NCBI GenBank assembly: GCA_029262855.1
Contig: JAJCYP010000030.1
Location: 101,936-165,935 of the forward strand
Source of the DNA: Bacteroidota bacterium
GTDB taxonomy: Bacteria > Bacteroidota > Rhodothermia > Rhodothermales > UBA10348
Length of the DNA stretch: 64,000 nucleotides
Direction of reading: 5' to 3'
The notes beneath the pieces are model-generated. The model worked only from the letters and a program-made list of their open reading frames with translations, made no database searches and was not told the DNA's origin. How positions within the stretch are numbered: position 1 is the stretch's first letter; each line of letters opens with the position of its first letter. Below, piece by piece: positions 46,555-55,793 of the stretch. The translations under genes were made by a program, and so were the position numbers.

Positions 46555-47964
46555 ATGGAGCAGTTGGACGTTCAGAGTATGGATTCGGTGCGCCCCACGG
46601 GCACGCTCGAGCTGGACACGGAGATGATTGCGGACCTGCAGTCTCTCATTGACTCCAATTCGCGGCCGATGGTGCTCAACATCCTGGCGGATGTACATCC
46701 GGCCGATATCGCCAGTCTGGTGAGTCACCTGTCGAGGCAGGATGCCGGCACCGTCCTGGGCTGGCTCACCTCCGAGGTGGCCGGTGACGTCATCGTAGAA
46801 CTGGACGACGATTTCCGGGCCGTTCTGCTGGAAGATGTCGCGCCCGCCCGCCTGACGGCGGTGTTGGACGAGATGGACACGGACGACGCGGCAGATGTGC
46901 TGTCCGACCTTCCGAACGAGCTGGCCGAGGCCGTCCTTCCGACCCTGGAGGATGCCGAGGATGTCGGTGCGCTCCTCACCTACCACGAGGAGACGGCTGG
47001 CGGGATCATGGCGGCCGAGTTCGTGGCCGTGCACACCGATTGGACGGTCGAGCAGGCGACCGAAGAAGTGCGCCGCAACGCCGAAGAGGTCGAGCACGTC
47101 TACGGGGTCTACGCAGTGGATCCGGACAATGCGCTCCGGGGCTTTGTGTCGCTGAAGCGACTCCTGCTGTCGCCTGCCGTATCGCTGATCGAGACCGTCA
47201 TGGACGCCGATCCGATCTGTGTGGAGACGTCGGTCGATCAGGAGGAGGTGGCTCGCGTGATGGAGCGGTACGACCTCGTATCCCTCGCCGTGGTCGACGA
47301 GAACGGGCGTCTGGCCGGGCGCATCACGATTGACGACATCGTCGACGTCATTCGAGAGGAGGCAGAGGAAGATATCCAGCGAATGAGCGGTGTTGCGGGA
47401 GGCGAGGAGGCCACCGACACTGTTCTCCGCGTTGTTCGTGGCCGATTGCCGTGGCTCCTTGCCGGAATGGTGGGGGCGGGCCTGGCCGCGGCGGTCATTC
47501 TTCAGTTTGAGGACGCCCTGCAGGCCTCCGCTATCCTCGCCGGGTTCATCCCGATTGTCATGGCCACGGCCGGAAACGCCGGCATACAAAGCTCGGCCAT
47601 CGCCGTTCAGGGACTCGCTGCCGGCGACATCTGGGCGGCCGACCTGATGCCGCGTATCGGGAGAGAGGTGGCTGTGTCGATGCTCAACGGCATAGCGGTT
47701 GCCATATTTCTCGGTCTGGCGATCGTCGCCGTCGATGCGGCCGGACTGATCGCGATCGACAATCCCGCCAGACTCGCCGGGACTGCGTCGCTCGCCCTGG
47801 TGTTGGTCATCATTCTCGCGACCACAATCGGCGCCACAATCCCGCTATTGCTGGACAAGGCCGGCATCGACCCGGCGCTGGCCACGGGGCCATTCATTAC
47901 CACCAGCAACGACATCCTGGGGATTCTGGTGTTCTTCCTCCTGGCCGAGGGGCTGTACCTCTAG
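46555..47964 (+). CDS. mgtE: Magnesium transporter MgtE
   Basis: The protein is 469 aa. The acidic N domain (LDEMDTDDAADVLSDLP), two CBS domains (TYHEETAGGIMAAEFVAV, then DENGRLAGRITIDDIVDVIREE) and a C-terminal five-helix channel domain (RLPWLLAGMVGAGLAAAVI to the end) are in the MgtE order. NAGIQSSAIAVQGLA is the conserved pore helix region. It is a Mg-gated Mg2+ channel in the inner membrane. Its stop overlaps the convergent ccmE stop on the other strand. Confidence 0.95.
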   Translation: MEQLDVQSMDSVRPTGTLELDTEMIADLQSLIDSNSRPMVLNILADVHPADIASLVSHLSRQDAGTVLGWLTSEVAGDVIVELDDDFRAVLLEDVAPARLTAVLDEMDTDDAADVLSDLPNELAEAVLPTLEDAEDVGALLTYHEETAGGIMAAEFVAVHTDWTVEQATEEVRRNAEEVEHVYGVYAVDPDNALRGFVSLKRLLLSPAVSLIETVMDADPICVETSVDQEEVARVMERYDLVSLAVVDENGRLAGRITIDDIVDVIREEAEEDIQRMSGVAGGEEATDTVLRVVRGRLPWLLAGMVGAGLAAAVILQFEDALQASAILAGFIPIVMATAGNAGIQSSAIAVQGLAAGDIWAADLMPRIGREVAVSMLNGIAVAIFLGLAIVAVDAAGLIAIDNPARLAGTASLALVLVIILATTIGATIPLLLDKAGIDPALATGPFITTSNDILGILVFFLLAEGLYL

Positions 47965-48380
47965 GACTCGGGCGCCTCGTAACCCGGATGTCCAGGTCCC
48001 GTCTCGCCGCCCGGGGCGGCTGCGTTGTACTTGGAGGGGCACTTGACCAGAATATTCTCGGCGATGAACTCGTCACCGTCCGCGTAGCCCTCGATTACGA
48101 GCTTTTCGGCATCCTCGAAGTTTGCCGGCTTCGGATTCGAATAACTCACCCGCCGCACATTGCCCGACTCGTCGGACATGCTGAAGGCGAAGACGTTGCT
48201 GGCAGGGTCATACGTGAACGGCTGATCCTCAACCCACATGCCCACGACATGGGCGGAGCCTCCGGAGGCCGCGGCCTGCTCGAAGTCCATGTAACCACCA
48301 ACCTGTTGGCCAAAGCTGGTGAGTAGAAGTCCGGTGAATCCCACCAGAAATACGGCGCCTATAATCGTCTTGGTCTTCAT
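47961..48380 (-). CDS. ccmE: Cytochrome c maturation haem chaperone CcmE, Cys (CxxxY) type
   Basis: The protein is 139 aa from ATG 48380. It has an N-terminal signal anchor (about 5-24), a small beta-barrel (OB fold) with VEGYADGDEF-like strands (VIEGYADGDEFIAENI), then VKCPSKY. In most CcmE the haem is bound covalently by a His in this place. Here it is Cys114 with Tyr118, the CxxxY form known from Desulfovibrio and archaea. It receives haem in the periplasm and passes it on for attachment to apocytochrome c. It is the last of a ccmB-C-D-E run on the minus strand. Confidence 0.9.
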   Translation of the reverse strand: MKTKTIIGAVFLVGFTGLLLTSFGQQVGGYMDFEQAAASGGSAHVVGMWVEDQPFTYDPASNVFAFSMSDESGNVRRVSYSNPKPANFEDAEKLVIEGYADGDEFIAENILVKCPSKYNAAAPGGETGPGHPGYEAPES

Positions 48381-48393
48381 GACTGGCCTGTGT

Positions 48394-48678
48394 TCAAAGC
48401 GTGTCTTGGTCGGGTATGCCCTCATCGACCAGCCGTTCCAGCTGGTCAATCCGTTTGTCGGTTCTCAATAGAAAAATCGTGATGCCGATCCAGATGATCA
48501 GAACCACGGCGAGGACTACATAGAGTTTATCGTGCGAAAGCATGACTTCCTCAAGGGGAGATGGAGCTTTTGTCGGGATGTTGTTGGCCCAGATGGAGTC
48601 AAACGCTGTTGACTGTCCTGACGTCCGCAGCGAATCGACGGCCTGGGCGGCGTCCTGCATGAGGGGGATCTTGGTCAT
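48394..48678 (-). CDS. ccmD: CcmD-family protein, Bacteroidota form
   Basis: The protein is 94 aa from ATG 48678. The C-terminal half is CcmD-like: DKLYVVLAVVLIIWIGITIF (one membrane helix), then the charged helix TDKRIDQLERLVDEG. The N-terminal ~45 residues are a longer extension than in proteobacterial CcmD. An internal ATG at 48543 would give a 49-aa core version. It helps hold the CcmABC-CcmE complex that releases haem-loaded CcmE. It starts right after ccmC. Confidence 0.75.
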   Translation of the reverse strand: MTKIPLMQDAAQAVDSLRTSGQSTAFDSIWANNIPTKAPSPLEEVMLSHDKLYVVLAVVLIIWIGITIFLLRTDKRIDQLERLVDEGIPDQDTL

Positions 48679-48679
48679 C

Positions 48680-49381
48680 CTAGCTTTCCGCGTCTCCGGC
48701 CAGCCGCAGGCGAATCGCGGCCAGTCGTACTCGTTGGGTGTAGAGGATCCAGAAGAGGCCAATGAAGCCGATCACCGCCGGGTAGAATACGAGCCTCATT
48801 TCCGGCGCCGTGATATCACTGAATGCCGGATTTCCGTCGGCGCCGGGGTGAAGGCTGGTCAGCTGGCGCGGCACGACATAGAGCAGAAATGGCACGGTGA
48901 GTGCGGCAAAGAGGTTGTAGGCCGCCGAAACCCGGGCACGGCGCTCTGGGTCGTCGAAGGCCGTCCGAAGCACAAAATAGGCTCCGTAAATGACCAGCTG
49001 GAGCGCCGCCATGGTCTGCCGAGGATCGAAGTTCCACCAAACGTCAGTTCCCACGTACCAGGTGAACTTGGCCCAGGCGATGCCGGTGATGAGTCCGAGA
49101 ACTCCGAAGGCGAAGCCCACGCGGGCAGCCTGAAGCGCGCGAATGTCACTCAGCGGCGACTCGCGCCGCAGGTACTGGACTGAATGGACTGCGGATACCA
49201 GGACAGCCGACATCATGGTGAACCACATCGGAACGTGGAAAAACAGATTCCGCGCGGTGTGTTCCAGGATGTTGATCCTGGGGATGTCGATCAGAAATGC
49301 GGCCAGAATCACAGCAGTCATCCAGGCCAGGATGACGTTTCTGATCAGACGGTAGCGGCCAACGCGAGTGGGTGAACTCAT
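48680..49381 (-). CDS. ccmC: Cytochrome c maturation protein CcmC
   Basis: The protein is 233 aa from ATG 49381 (TTG 49387 is possible). It has six membrane helices. The tryptophan-rich haem-handling motif is YVGTDVWWNFDPRQT. The axial His candidates are in FFHVPMW and SLHPGADG. It loads haem onto CcmE in the periplasm. It belongs to the ccmB-C-D-E minus-strand run. Confidence 0.92.
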   Translation of the reverse strand: MSSPTRVGRYRLIRNVILAWMTAVILAAFLIDIPRINILEHTARNLFFHVPMWFTMMSAVLVSAVHSVQYLRRESPLSDIRALQAARVGFAFGVLGLITGIAWAKFTWYVGTDVWWNFDPRQTMAALQLVIYGAYFVLRTAFDDPERRARVSAAYNLFAALTVPFLLYVVPRQLTSLHPGADGNPAFSDITAPEMRLVFYPAVIGFIGLFWILYTQRVRLAAIRLRLAGDAES

Positions 49382-49427
49382 GAGCAATCGGAAGTGGGGT
49401 CAAGAACCATTCAGAATGGCTGAGGAT

Positions 49428-50102
49428 TCAGTCCTCCCAGATATAGTCGAACAGCAGCACCGATCCGGTGATCACAGTGCCGGCGAACGCGATCATGACC
49501 CGAAGGTCCCCCGCCGCTGCATCCCAGGCTCCGCCGCCTTCCAGTGCGGCCAATGAGGCCGGGACCACGGTCATCAGCAGCGGAAAGAGCGTCGGAAACG
49601 CAAGCACGGGCAGGAGCGGTCCCCGGTTTGCGGCTCTCGCGATGATCGCCGACAGCAGTGTGGTGGCGCCCGCCAGTCCGAGAGATCCGACAGCAAGGAC
49701 CAGCGCGAGCAGGCCGGCGCGCGCCACGTCCAACTCCAGCAGCAACGAAAAACTCAGAGTCGCCACCAGGTCAACGGCCAGAAGAAGCAGGTAGTTGAAC
49801 GCCAGTTTGCCCACGTAGACCATGGACCCGCGGACATTCATGCGCAGGATGAGGGAGGTTCCGGCCTCCTCTTCGCTGACAAAGGACCTCCCGAGCCCGA
49901 TGGACGCGGAAAAGAAAACGACAATCCAGAGGAGTCCCGCCTTGACGCCTGGTGTCACGGCACCTCTTCCAATGCCGAGCGCGACCACAAAAACGGAGGT
50001 CACCACGAACATCAACAGGAGATTCAGCGCATAGCGCGTCCGGAACTCGAGTTGCAGGTCCTTCGCGAGAACGGACCAGGTGCCTGTCAGCCAGTGTCGC
50101 AT
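49428..50102 (-). CDS. ccmB: Haem exporter membrane subunit CcmB
   Basis: The protein is 224 aa from ATG 50102. It is polytopic with about six helices and carries the CcmB-typical FSASIGLGRSFVSEEEAGTS and GTVITGSVLLFDYIWED. It pairs with the ATPase CcmA, which is not in this window; murB lies directly upstream. CcmF, CcmG and CcmH are also absent here and must be elsewhere. Confidence 0.88.
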   Translation of the reverse strand: MRHWLTGTWSVLAKDLQLEFRTRYALNLLLMFVVTSVFVVALGIGRGAVTPGVKAGLLWIVVFFSASIGLGRSFVSEEEAGTSLILRMNVRGSMVYVGKLAFNYLLLLAVDLVATLSFSLLLELDVARAGLLALVLAVGSLGLAGATTLLSAIIARAANRGPLLPVLAFPTLFPLLMTVVPASLAALEGGGAWDAAAGDLRVMIAFAGTVITGSVLLFDYIWED

Positions 50103-50146
50103 GGGGGCGAAGATAAGCCCGGGTTGACGTGCCCGCCGATCCGGTC

Positions 50147-51109
50147 TCAGGCCGCGCCTTCGAACGAACCGACAAAGGAGATTTCCGGCTCCAGGCGATA
50201 GCCGGTTTCGCGCTCCACCGTCTCCTGGATAAGCGCAATCAGCCGCATCACGTCCGAGGCCGAGGCGCCTCCCGTGTTGATGAGGATGTTGGCGTGGCGC
50301 TCTGTGATCATCGCACCGCCAATCCGCGTGCCCTTCATGCCACATCCATCGATGAGCCGGCCCGCGCCCACGCCCTCGATTTTCTTGAAGATGCTTCCGG
50401 CACTGGGCTCCGTATCAAGCGGAGGGTGGCGCGTGCTGCGCCAATCCAGGTTCTCCGCCATCACGCGTCGCATCTCACGGGGATCGGCTTCCTCCATGCG
50501 GAACGTGGCAGACAGTACCACATCGTTCCTCCGATGGAGAATGGAGGTGTCGTAGCCGAACTCGAAGTAGTCAACTCCTACCGTTCGCCGGATTCCCTCC
50601 TCGGTCAGCAGGTCGGCATTGAGTACGATTTCCTCGATGAACATGGTGCGCTCCCGCTTCGGCGCGGGGGAGAGGAAATGCAGATTCTGCCAGAGCGCGC
50701 CGCCAATCGTCGAGGGAATTCCGACGTAGTGCTCCAGGCCGCTCAAGCCGGCCGAGACCGCCTTCTCAATGAGATCCGGGTAGAGTACCACGCCACTCTC
50801 GGCGGTGACAAAACCATGCAGTCTGTCAATGGCGTAGCCCGATGCACAATTCCGAATGACAAGGCCGCGGAATCCGCCGTCGCCAACGAGAACGTTGGCG
50901 CCGAGACCAAGGAGGAAGTGCGGGATATCCAGCTGCCTGGCCGCCAGAATGGCGTCATGGAGCTCGTCTGCCGAGCGGGCCGCGTAGAAATAGTCGGCTG
51001 GCCCTCCGATCCGAAACGTGGTGAAAGGGGCAAGCGGTGTGTCGCGCCGGACGCGCGACGCGCCGAGCCGGGCAATCAGTTCTGCCGGGATGCGTGATTC
51101 GGAGGACAT
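50147..51109 (-). CDS. murB: UDP-N-acetylenolpyruvoylglucosamine reductase
   Basis: The protein is 320 aa. The FAD-binding motifs are TTFRIGGPADYF and LLGLGANVLVGDGGFRGLVI. GIPSTIGGALWQN, then the catalytic Ser region in EPSAGSIFKKIEG, and GAMITERHANILIN follow. The YFEFGYDTSILHRR stretch fits the type I enzymes. It reduces the enolpyruvyl group to give UDP-MurNAc in peptidoglycan synthesis. It is upstream of ccmB on the same strand, with 44 nt between. Confidence 0.95.
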   Translation of the reverse strand: MSSESRIPAELIARLGASRVRRDTPLAPFTTFRIGGPADYFYAARSADELHDAILAARQLDIPHFLLGLGANVLVGDGGFRGLVIRNCASGYAIDRLHGFVTAESGVVLYPDLIEKAVSAGLSGLEHYVGIPSTIGGALWQNLHFLSPAPKRERTMFIEEIVLNADLLTEEGIRRTVGVDYFEFGYDTSILHRRNDVVLSATFRMEEADPREMRRVMAENLDWRSTRHPPLDTEPSAGSIFKKIEGVGAGRLIDGCGMKGTRIGGAMITERHANILINTGGASASDVMRLIALIQETVERETGYRLEPEISFVGSFEGAA

Positions 51110-51253
51110 TCCGCCCCAACGCAGATTGCGCGAGGCGGTTCAAGCTTCAAGGCGGGTTCGTGAAGCCGCCGCGCGGTCGCAACCCGAGGTGCCCGACAGG
51201 GGTATCCCGGTACATACCCACACAGAGATACTCTCACAGACGCACTCTCCCAC

Positions 51254-52090
51254 ATGGCACAGAACGAATTCCCCAATCTCCAGCGCGCCGTTGCCCGTTT
51301 CGCAACCATAGCTGCGCTGTTCATTGTCGTTGCCGGTATCGGCGGCGGCTGCATGACCACCAGCATCCGGTCCGGCGAGGGCGCCGTGAAGTACAGCGTT
51401 TTCGGTGGAACCGACCTCGAGAAGCAGTACGGCGAGGGGCTTCAGATCCACGCTCCGTGGGTGACCCTTATTCGCTACGACCTGCGCGTACAGGAGCAAC
51501 TCGAGGACATCGACGCCCTCTCCTCAAACGGCCTGCAAATCGGAATGGATGCGTCCATTCGCTGGCGTCCGCTTCCCGGAGACATCCCGCAGCTGCACAC
51601 TTCCTACGGCACGGACTACTACCGCAAGCTCGTTCAGCCCGAGCTCCGGAGTGCGGTCCGTGAGATCGTCGGGCAGTACGTTCCTGAGGAGCTCTACTCC
51701 TCTCGACGGGCCGAATTACAGACGCAAATTTTCGACCGTGTCGCGGCGGCCGTGTCGTCCCAGTTCGTTCAGGTGGACGCCATCCTGATCCGGGACATCA
51801 GTCTGCCCGACCAGATTCGTGGCGCGATCGAGAACAAACTGAAGGAGGAGCAGGAAGCGGAACGCTACCAGTTCACCATCCAGAAGGAGCGGCTTGAGGC
51901 AGAGCGAAAGGCAATCGAGGCCACGGGCCAGGCGGAATACCAGCGCATCATCACTGCCAGCCTTTCCAATCAGTTTCTCAAGTTCAAGGGCATCGAAGCC
52001 ACCCAGTTGTTGGCCAACTCACCCAATTCCAAGACGGTAATCATCGGCGCCGGGGGAGACGGCCTTCCGGTGATTCTCGGGAATCAGTAG
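51254..52090 (+). CDS. SPFH/prohibitin-like membrane protein
   Basis: The protein is 278 aa. A short N-terminal membrane segment (about 15-35, with a Cys in GGGCMTT that might be lipidated) is followed by a Band 7 domain (IRSGEGAVKYSVFGGTDLEK to VDAILIRDISLPDQI). A coiled-coil rich in Glu, Lys and Gln follows (KLKEEQEAERYQFTIQKERL), then a C-terminal LPVILGNQ. Prohibitin-like proteins form ring assemblies in the membrane and often modulate FtsH or other proteases. No protease gene is adjacent. Confidence 0.88.
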   Translation: MAQNEFPNLQRAVARFATIAALFIVVAGIGGGCMTTSIRSGEGAVKYSVFGGTDLEKQYGEGLQIHAPWVTLIRYDLRVQEQLEDIDALSSNGLQIGMDASIRWRPLPGDIPQLHTSYGTDYYRKLVQPELRSAVREIVGQYVPEELYSSRRAELQTQIFDRVAAAVSSQFVQVDAILIRDISLPDQIRGAIENKLKEEQEAERYQFTIQKERLEAERKAIEATGQAEYQRIITASLSNQFLKFKGIEATQLLANSPNSKTVIIGAGGDGLPVILGNQ

Positions 52091-52127
52091 CAGCCCCGCC
52101 GCGATGCGGCACTGGACTGGGATCAAG

Positions 52128-52160
52128 CCCCGGCTGCCGTTTGGCGGTCGGGGTTTAATA
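52128..52160 (+). terminator. Intrinsic terminator after the SPFH gene
   Basis: An 11-bp stem with two G-T pairs (52128-52138 with 52143-52153) has a GTTT loop and is followed by TTTAATA. It lies 38 nt after the stop codon. Confidence 0.65.
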
Positions 52161-52556
52161 GTTGGGCACCGCTTTGTGCCCGGACGCGCTCTAGCCGGAA
52201 TTCACGGACGACGATACAGAGGCCTTTCACGACCGTTCGACACGACGGCTGCCCAAGTCAGAGGGAGGCCCTCACTATGTTCAGAGCGGTACCAGGTCGA
52301 GGCGGGTCATTGTGCATAACGACACAGTCTCACACTTTATTGCGGCGCCGACGAGGATTTTTCCACACCTCGTTGCAACGGGTTTCGGCCTTCTGCTATA
52401 TTGATGTGATACGTGCATCGTGCATATGACCTATCACCCACGGGGGACGACCCCAAAAAATCGTCCTTCGGGTCGCACCTGGCACTTCCGGGCCTCCCCG
52501 CAGACTAACGCCTGCAGCCCGTTTTAGACGCAACCACACACCCATCGGAAGACGCC
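52161..52556 (+). other. 396-nt gap upstream of susC with leader elements
   Basis: I find no convincing gene here. The gap holds a sigma-70-type promoter (separate entry) and a tandem CGTGCAT pair near 52413-52426. A leader hairpin is formed by GGACGA (52445-52450) and TCGTCC (52461-52466). A leader of about 147 nt precedes susC, long enough for regulation. Confidence 0.5.
52373..52402 (+). promoter_or_regulatory. Promoter of the susC-susD operon
   Basis: TTGCAA (52373-52378), an 18-nt spacer, then TATATT (52397-52402), followed by GATG. The -10 and spacing match those of the BMC promoter at 13735-13764. Transcription would start near 52409. Confidence 0.5.
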
Positions 52557-55500
52557 ATGCTAAGAAAGCTACTGGCGGCGACCTTCGTCGTCGTAATGGC
52601 TCCCTCCTTCGCCTTCGGTCAGGCCGCTGTCATCAGCGGATCTGTTACCGACAGCAACGGAGAGCCCCTGATCGGCGCGAACGTCGTCATTGACGAACTC
52701 GTCATCGGATCAGCAACTGACCTGGACGGACGATACTCGTTCGAAGTCCCGGCATCCCAGGTGAGAGGACAGCAGGTAACCCTGCGCTCCCGCTTCGTCG
52801 GCTTCAGCCCGCAAATGCGGGTGATTACTCTCACTTCAGGAACCCAGACTCAGGACTTCGTCCTCGTGTTCGATCGACTTCGTCTCGACGAAGTCGTCGT
52901 GACCGGTGTGTCCTCGGCAACGCCGGCCAAGAAGCTGGCATTTACCGTTGACAGACTCGACGCTTCCCAGATCGAGCTCGCCCCAGCGGCCAACGCCGTG
53001 CAGTCTCTGCAGGGTAAAGTCGCTGGTGTCTCCATCACCCAGACCTCGGGCCAGCCCGGTGACGGTGCCTCGGTGCGACTGCGCGGAACCACGTCGCTGA
53101 CCGGTACATCGTCGCCGATGTACATCGTGGACGGCATCATCCTCACGGGAGGCCTTGCCGACATTGATGCACTCGACATCGAGTCCATTGAGGTTGTCAA
53201 GGGCGCGGCCGCATCTTCGCTCTATGGATCTCGCGCCCAGAACGGCGTGATTCAGATCACCACCAAGCGTGGCGGCAACGTGGCCTTCAATCAGACACGT
53301 GTCACGATCCGCAACGAGTTCGGCTCCAACCAGCTTCCAGGAGACTTCGACTCCAACAACGCGCACGATCTTCGGACCGACGCGAGTGGCAACTTCCTGA
53401 ATGCGGACGGCGAACTCAATATCAACTCGGATGCCTGTCAAGATGGCACGTGCCTTCCCAACGGATACGGCCCCGGCACGGTCAATGATGACATTGGTGC
53501 TACCAATCCGGTGTCGTTCTTCGACAAGCCCTACGCCAACTCCGGAGCCCTGACGAACAACTTCGATGAGTTCTTCCAGGCCGGCGACACGTACACCAAC
53601 TACCTGGCCGTCAGCCAGAACAGTGCGAAGACCAACTTCCACGCTTCGTTCACCAACTTCCAGGAAGGTGGTGTGCTGCCGGGAATGGACGGGTTCAACC
53701 GGAAAAGCTTCCGTGTCAACCTTGACCACCGCATCAACCAGAAGTTGAGCTTCGCCACGTCCAGCTACTACGCTTCCTCAGATCGCGACGTGCCGCGCTC
53801 CTCGGGTTTCAATCCGTTCTTCGGGCTGATGTTTACCAACCCGCTGACCAGCCTCTCCCGCCGCGATGAGAATGGCAACCTGCTCGTTCAGGCCGACCCA
53901 CTCTCGGTTGAGGAGAATCCGCTCTACGTCATCGAAAACGTCGACACCTCGGACCGCGACAGCCGCATCCTGGGTAACGCCCGGATCCGCTACGAGGCCG
54001 CCGACTGGGTCAACATTGAGGCCAACATCAGCTACGACCGTCAGGATGATGACTTCCTGCGGTTTGCCGATCGCGGGACCGAGTCGATTGACCCGTCCAA
54101 CTTCAATGATGGACAGATCCGGCGTGAAAACACGGTCTCCGAGGCCCTGAATGCTGACCTTACGGTCTCGCTTCAGAGGAGCTTCGACCAGTTGACGACG
54201 CGTGGTCAGTTCAAGTATCAGGGTGAGTCCACCGACTTCATCTTCCAGCGCATCACGGGTAGCACCCTGACCTCCGAAGGAATCGCTGATTTCTCGAACG
54301 TCAACGGGGACAAGATCATCTCTTCAAACGAGCGGACGATACGCTTGGATGGTCTCTACGCCACGGGCGGCATCGACTACGCCGACAAGTACATCGCTGA
54401 TGTCCTGGTTCGTCGTGACGGGTCGTCCCTGTTCGGCGCCGAAGAGCGCTGGCAGACGTACTACCGCTTCTCGGGCGCATGGCGCGTTTCGGAGGAAGAG
54501 TTCTACCCCTTCGGCGACTGGATGGAGGAGTTCAAGCTGCGCTTCAGTCAGGGAACGGCCGGCGGCCGTCCACGCTTCGAGGCTCAGTACGAGACCTTCA
54601 CGCTCTCGAGCGGTCAACTCTCCAAGGGCACGCTCGGAAACGCCTTCCTGAAGCCTGAGCTTTCCACCGAGCAGGAGTTCGGAGTGGACATGGGCATCAT
54701 GAACCGCGTGAGTGCCAGCCTGGTCTATGCCACGTCCAAGGTTGAGGATCAGCTGCTGGAGGTTCCGCTGCCGGGTTACTTCGGCTTCGACTCCCAGTGG
54801 CAGAATGCCGGAACCATCGAGTCCAATACGCTCGAGTTTTCGTTGGACGTCAATGCCCTGAGCTCCGCGAACACGGCGTTGGACTTCGGATTCATCTTCG
54901 ACCGCACGCGTCAGGAGATCACGCAGTTCAATACGAACCCGTACAAGACGGGCCCGCAGTCGGCATTCTACTATCGTGAAGGCGAGCAGATTGGTGCCAT
55001 GTACGGCATCCACTGGTTGGATGACGTCTCGGCACTGACCGGGCTTACGCTGGACGATGGTACTGCCGCGACAACGGGTACCGGCGTGCCCGCGGGCTTC
55101 GACGCTTCCGCGTTCCAGGTCAATGATGACGGCCTTCTCGTGCCAGTCGGCATCGGTAACAACTTTACCGACGGCGTAGCCAAGAGCCTCTGGGGCGAGC
55201 GTGTGGACGTGGACGGTGACGGCGAAGGCGACATGCTCTTCGGTATGCCGATCAAGGAGCTGAACAGCGAGGGACAGAACTTCCAGCAGATTGGAGACGC
55301 TCTGGCAGACTTCAACCTGGGACTCTCGACGACACTGAACTACAAGGGATTCACGGGCTACATGCTCTGGAACGCCCAGGTCGGCGGCCAGGTCTACAAC
55401 TTCACCAAGCAGTGGGCCTACCGTGACGGACGTCACTCAGACCAGGATCAGCTTGGGAAGTCAGACGGCGACAAGAAGCCGGCTCAGTACTACGAGGCCC

Positions 55501-55793
55501 TCTACGATGCTACCGCAGTCAACGACTGGTACTTCGAGGATGGCACGTACCTGAAGCTCCGTGAGGTCTCCCTGGGTTATGCGGTTCCCCGCGCCAAGCT
55601 GCAGAGCTGGTTCGGCAATTCGCTGTACGGCCTGAACGTCAGCCTCATCGGCCGTAACCTCCTGACCATCTCGGACTACTCCGGTTGGGATCCTGACGTA
55701 GGAGACGGCAACGACGCCACGCTCTTCCGCGTAGACAACTTCGATTATCCGAAGTACCGCACGTTCACCGGCCGCGTTGAACTCCAGTTCTAG
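52557..55793 (+). CDS. SusC/RagA-family TonB-dependent outer-membrane transporter
   Basis: The protein is 1078 aa. The signal peptide (about 1-21, cut after FAFG) is followed by a carboxypeptidase-regulatory-like domain (VISGSVTDSNGEPLIGANV). A TonB-box-like DEVVVTG comes next, then the plug domain (LQGKVAGVSITQTSGQPGDG, SPMYIVDGIIL, VVKGAAASSLYGSRAQNG). The ~850-residue barrel ends in an aromatic C-terminus (FTGRVELQF). SusC proteins import glycans or peptides with the SusD lipoprotein as lid. The cargo is not shown; the nearby M14 carboxypeptidase would fit peptides. Confidence 0.93.
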   Translation: MLRKLLAATFVVVMAPSFAFGQAAVISGSVTDSNGEPLIGANVVIDELVIGSATDLDGRYSFEVPASQVRGQQVTLRSRFVGFSPQMRVITLTSGTQTQDFVLVFDRLRLDEVVVTGVSSATPAKKLAFTVDRLDASQIELAPAANAVQSLQGKVAGVSITQTSGQPGDGASVRLRGTTSLTGTSSPMYIVDGIILTGGLADIDALDIESIEVVKGAAASSLYGSRAQNGVIQITTKRGGNVAFNQTRVTIRNEFGSNQLPGDFDSNNAHDLRTDASGNFLNADGELNINSDACQDGTCLPNGYGPGTVNDDIGATNPVSFFDKPYANSGALTNNFDEFFQAGDTYTNYLAVSQNSAKTNFHASFTNFQEGGVLPGMDGFNRKSFRVNLDHRINQKLSFATSSYYASSDRDVPRSSGFNPFFGLMFTNPLTSLSRRDENGNLLVQADPLSVEENPLYVIENVDTSDRDSRILGNARIRYEAADWVNIEANISYDRQDDDFLRFADRGTESIDPSNFNDGQIRRENTVSEALNADLTVSLQRSFDQLTTRGQFKYQGESTDFIFQRITGSTLTSEGIADFSNVNGDKIISSNERTIRLDGLYATGGIDYADKYIADVLVRRDGSSLFGAEERWQTYYRFSGAWRVSEEEFYPFGDWMEEFKLRFSQGTAGGRPRFEAQYETFTLSSGQLSKGTLGNAFLKPELSTEQEFGVDMGIMNRVSASLVYATSKVEDQLLEVPLPGYFGFDSQWQNAGTIESNTLEFSLDVNALSSANTALDFGFIFDRTRQEITQFNTNPYKTGPQSAFYYREGEQIGAMYGIHWLDDVSALTGLTLDDGTAATTGTGVPAGFDASAFQVNDDGLLVPVGIGNNFTDGVAKSLWGERVDVDGDGEGDMLFGMPIKELNSEGQNFQQIGDALADFNLGLSTTLNYKGFTGYMLWNAQVGGQVYNFTKQWAYRDGRHSDQDQLGKSDGDKKPAQYYEALYDATAVNDWYFEDGTYLKLREVSLGYAVPRAKLQSWFGNSLYGLNVSLIGRNLLTISDYSGWDPDVGDGNDATLFRVDNFDYPKYRTFTGRVELQF

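Noticed and set aside
52210..52217. GACGATAC upstream of susC as a sigma-28 -10 box
   Set aside because: There is no matching -35; the TTGCAA-N18-TATATT promoter downstream explains the operon better.
52104..52319. A 71-aa ORF between the SPFH and susC genes
   Set aside because: It runs through the terminator hairpin and has no recognisable domain or signal.
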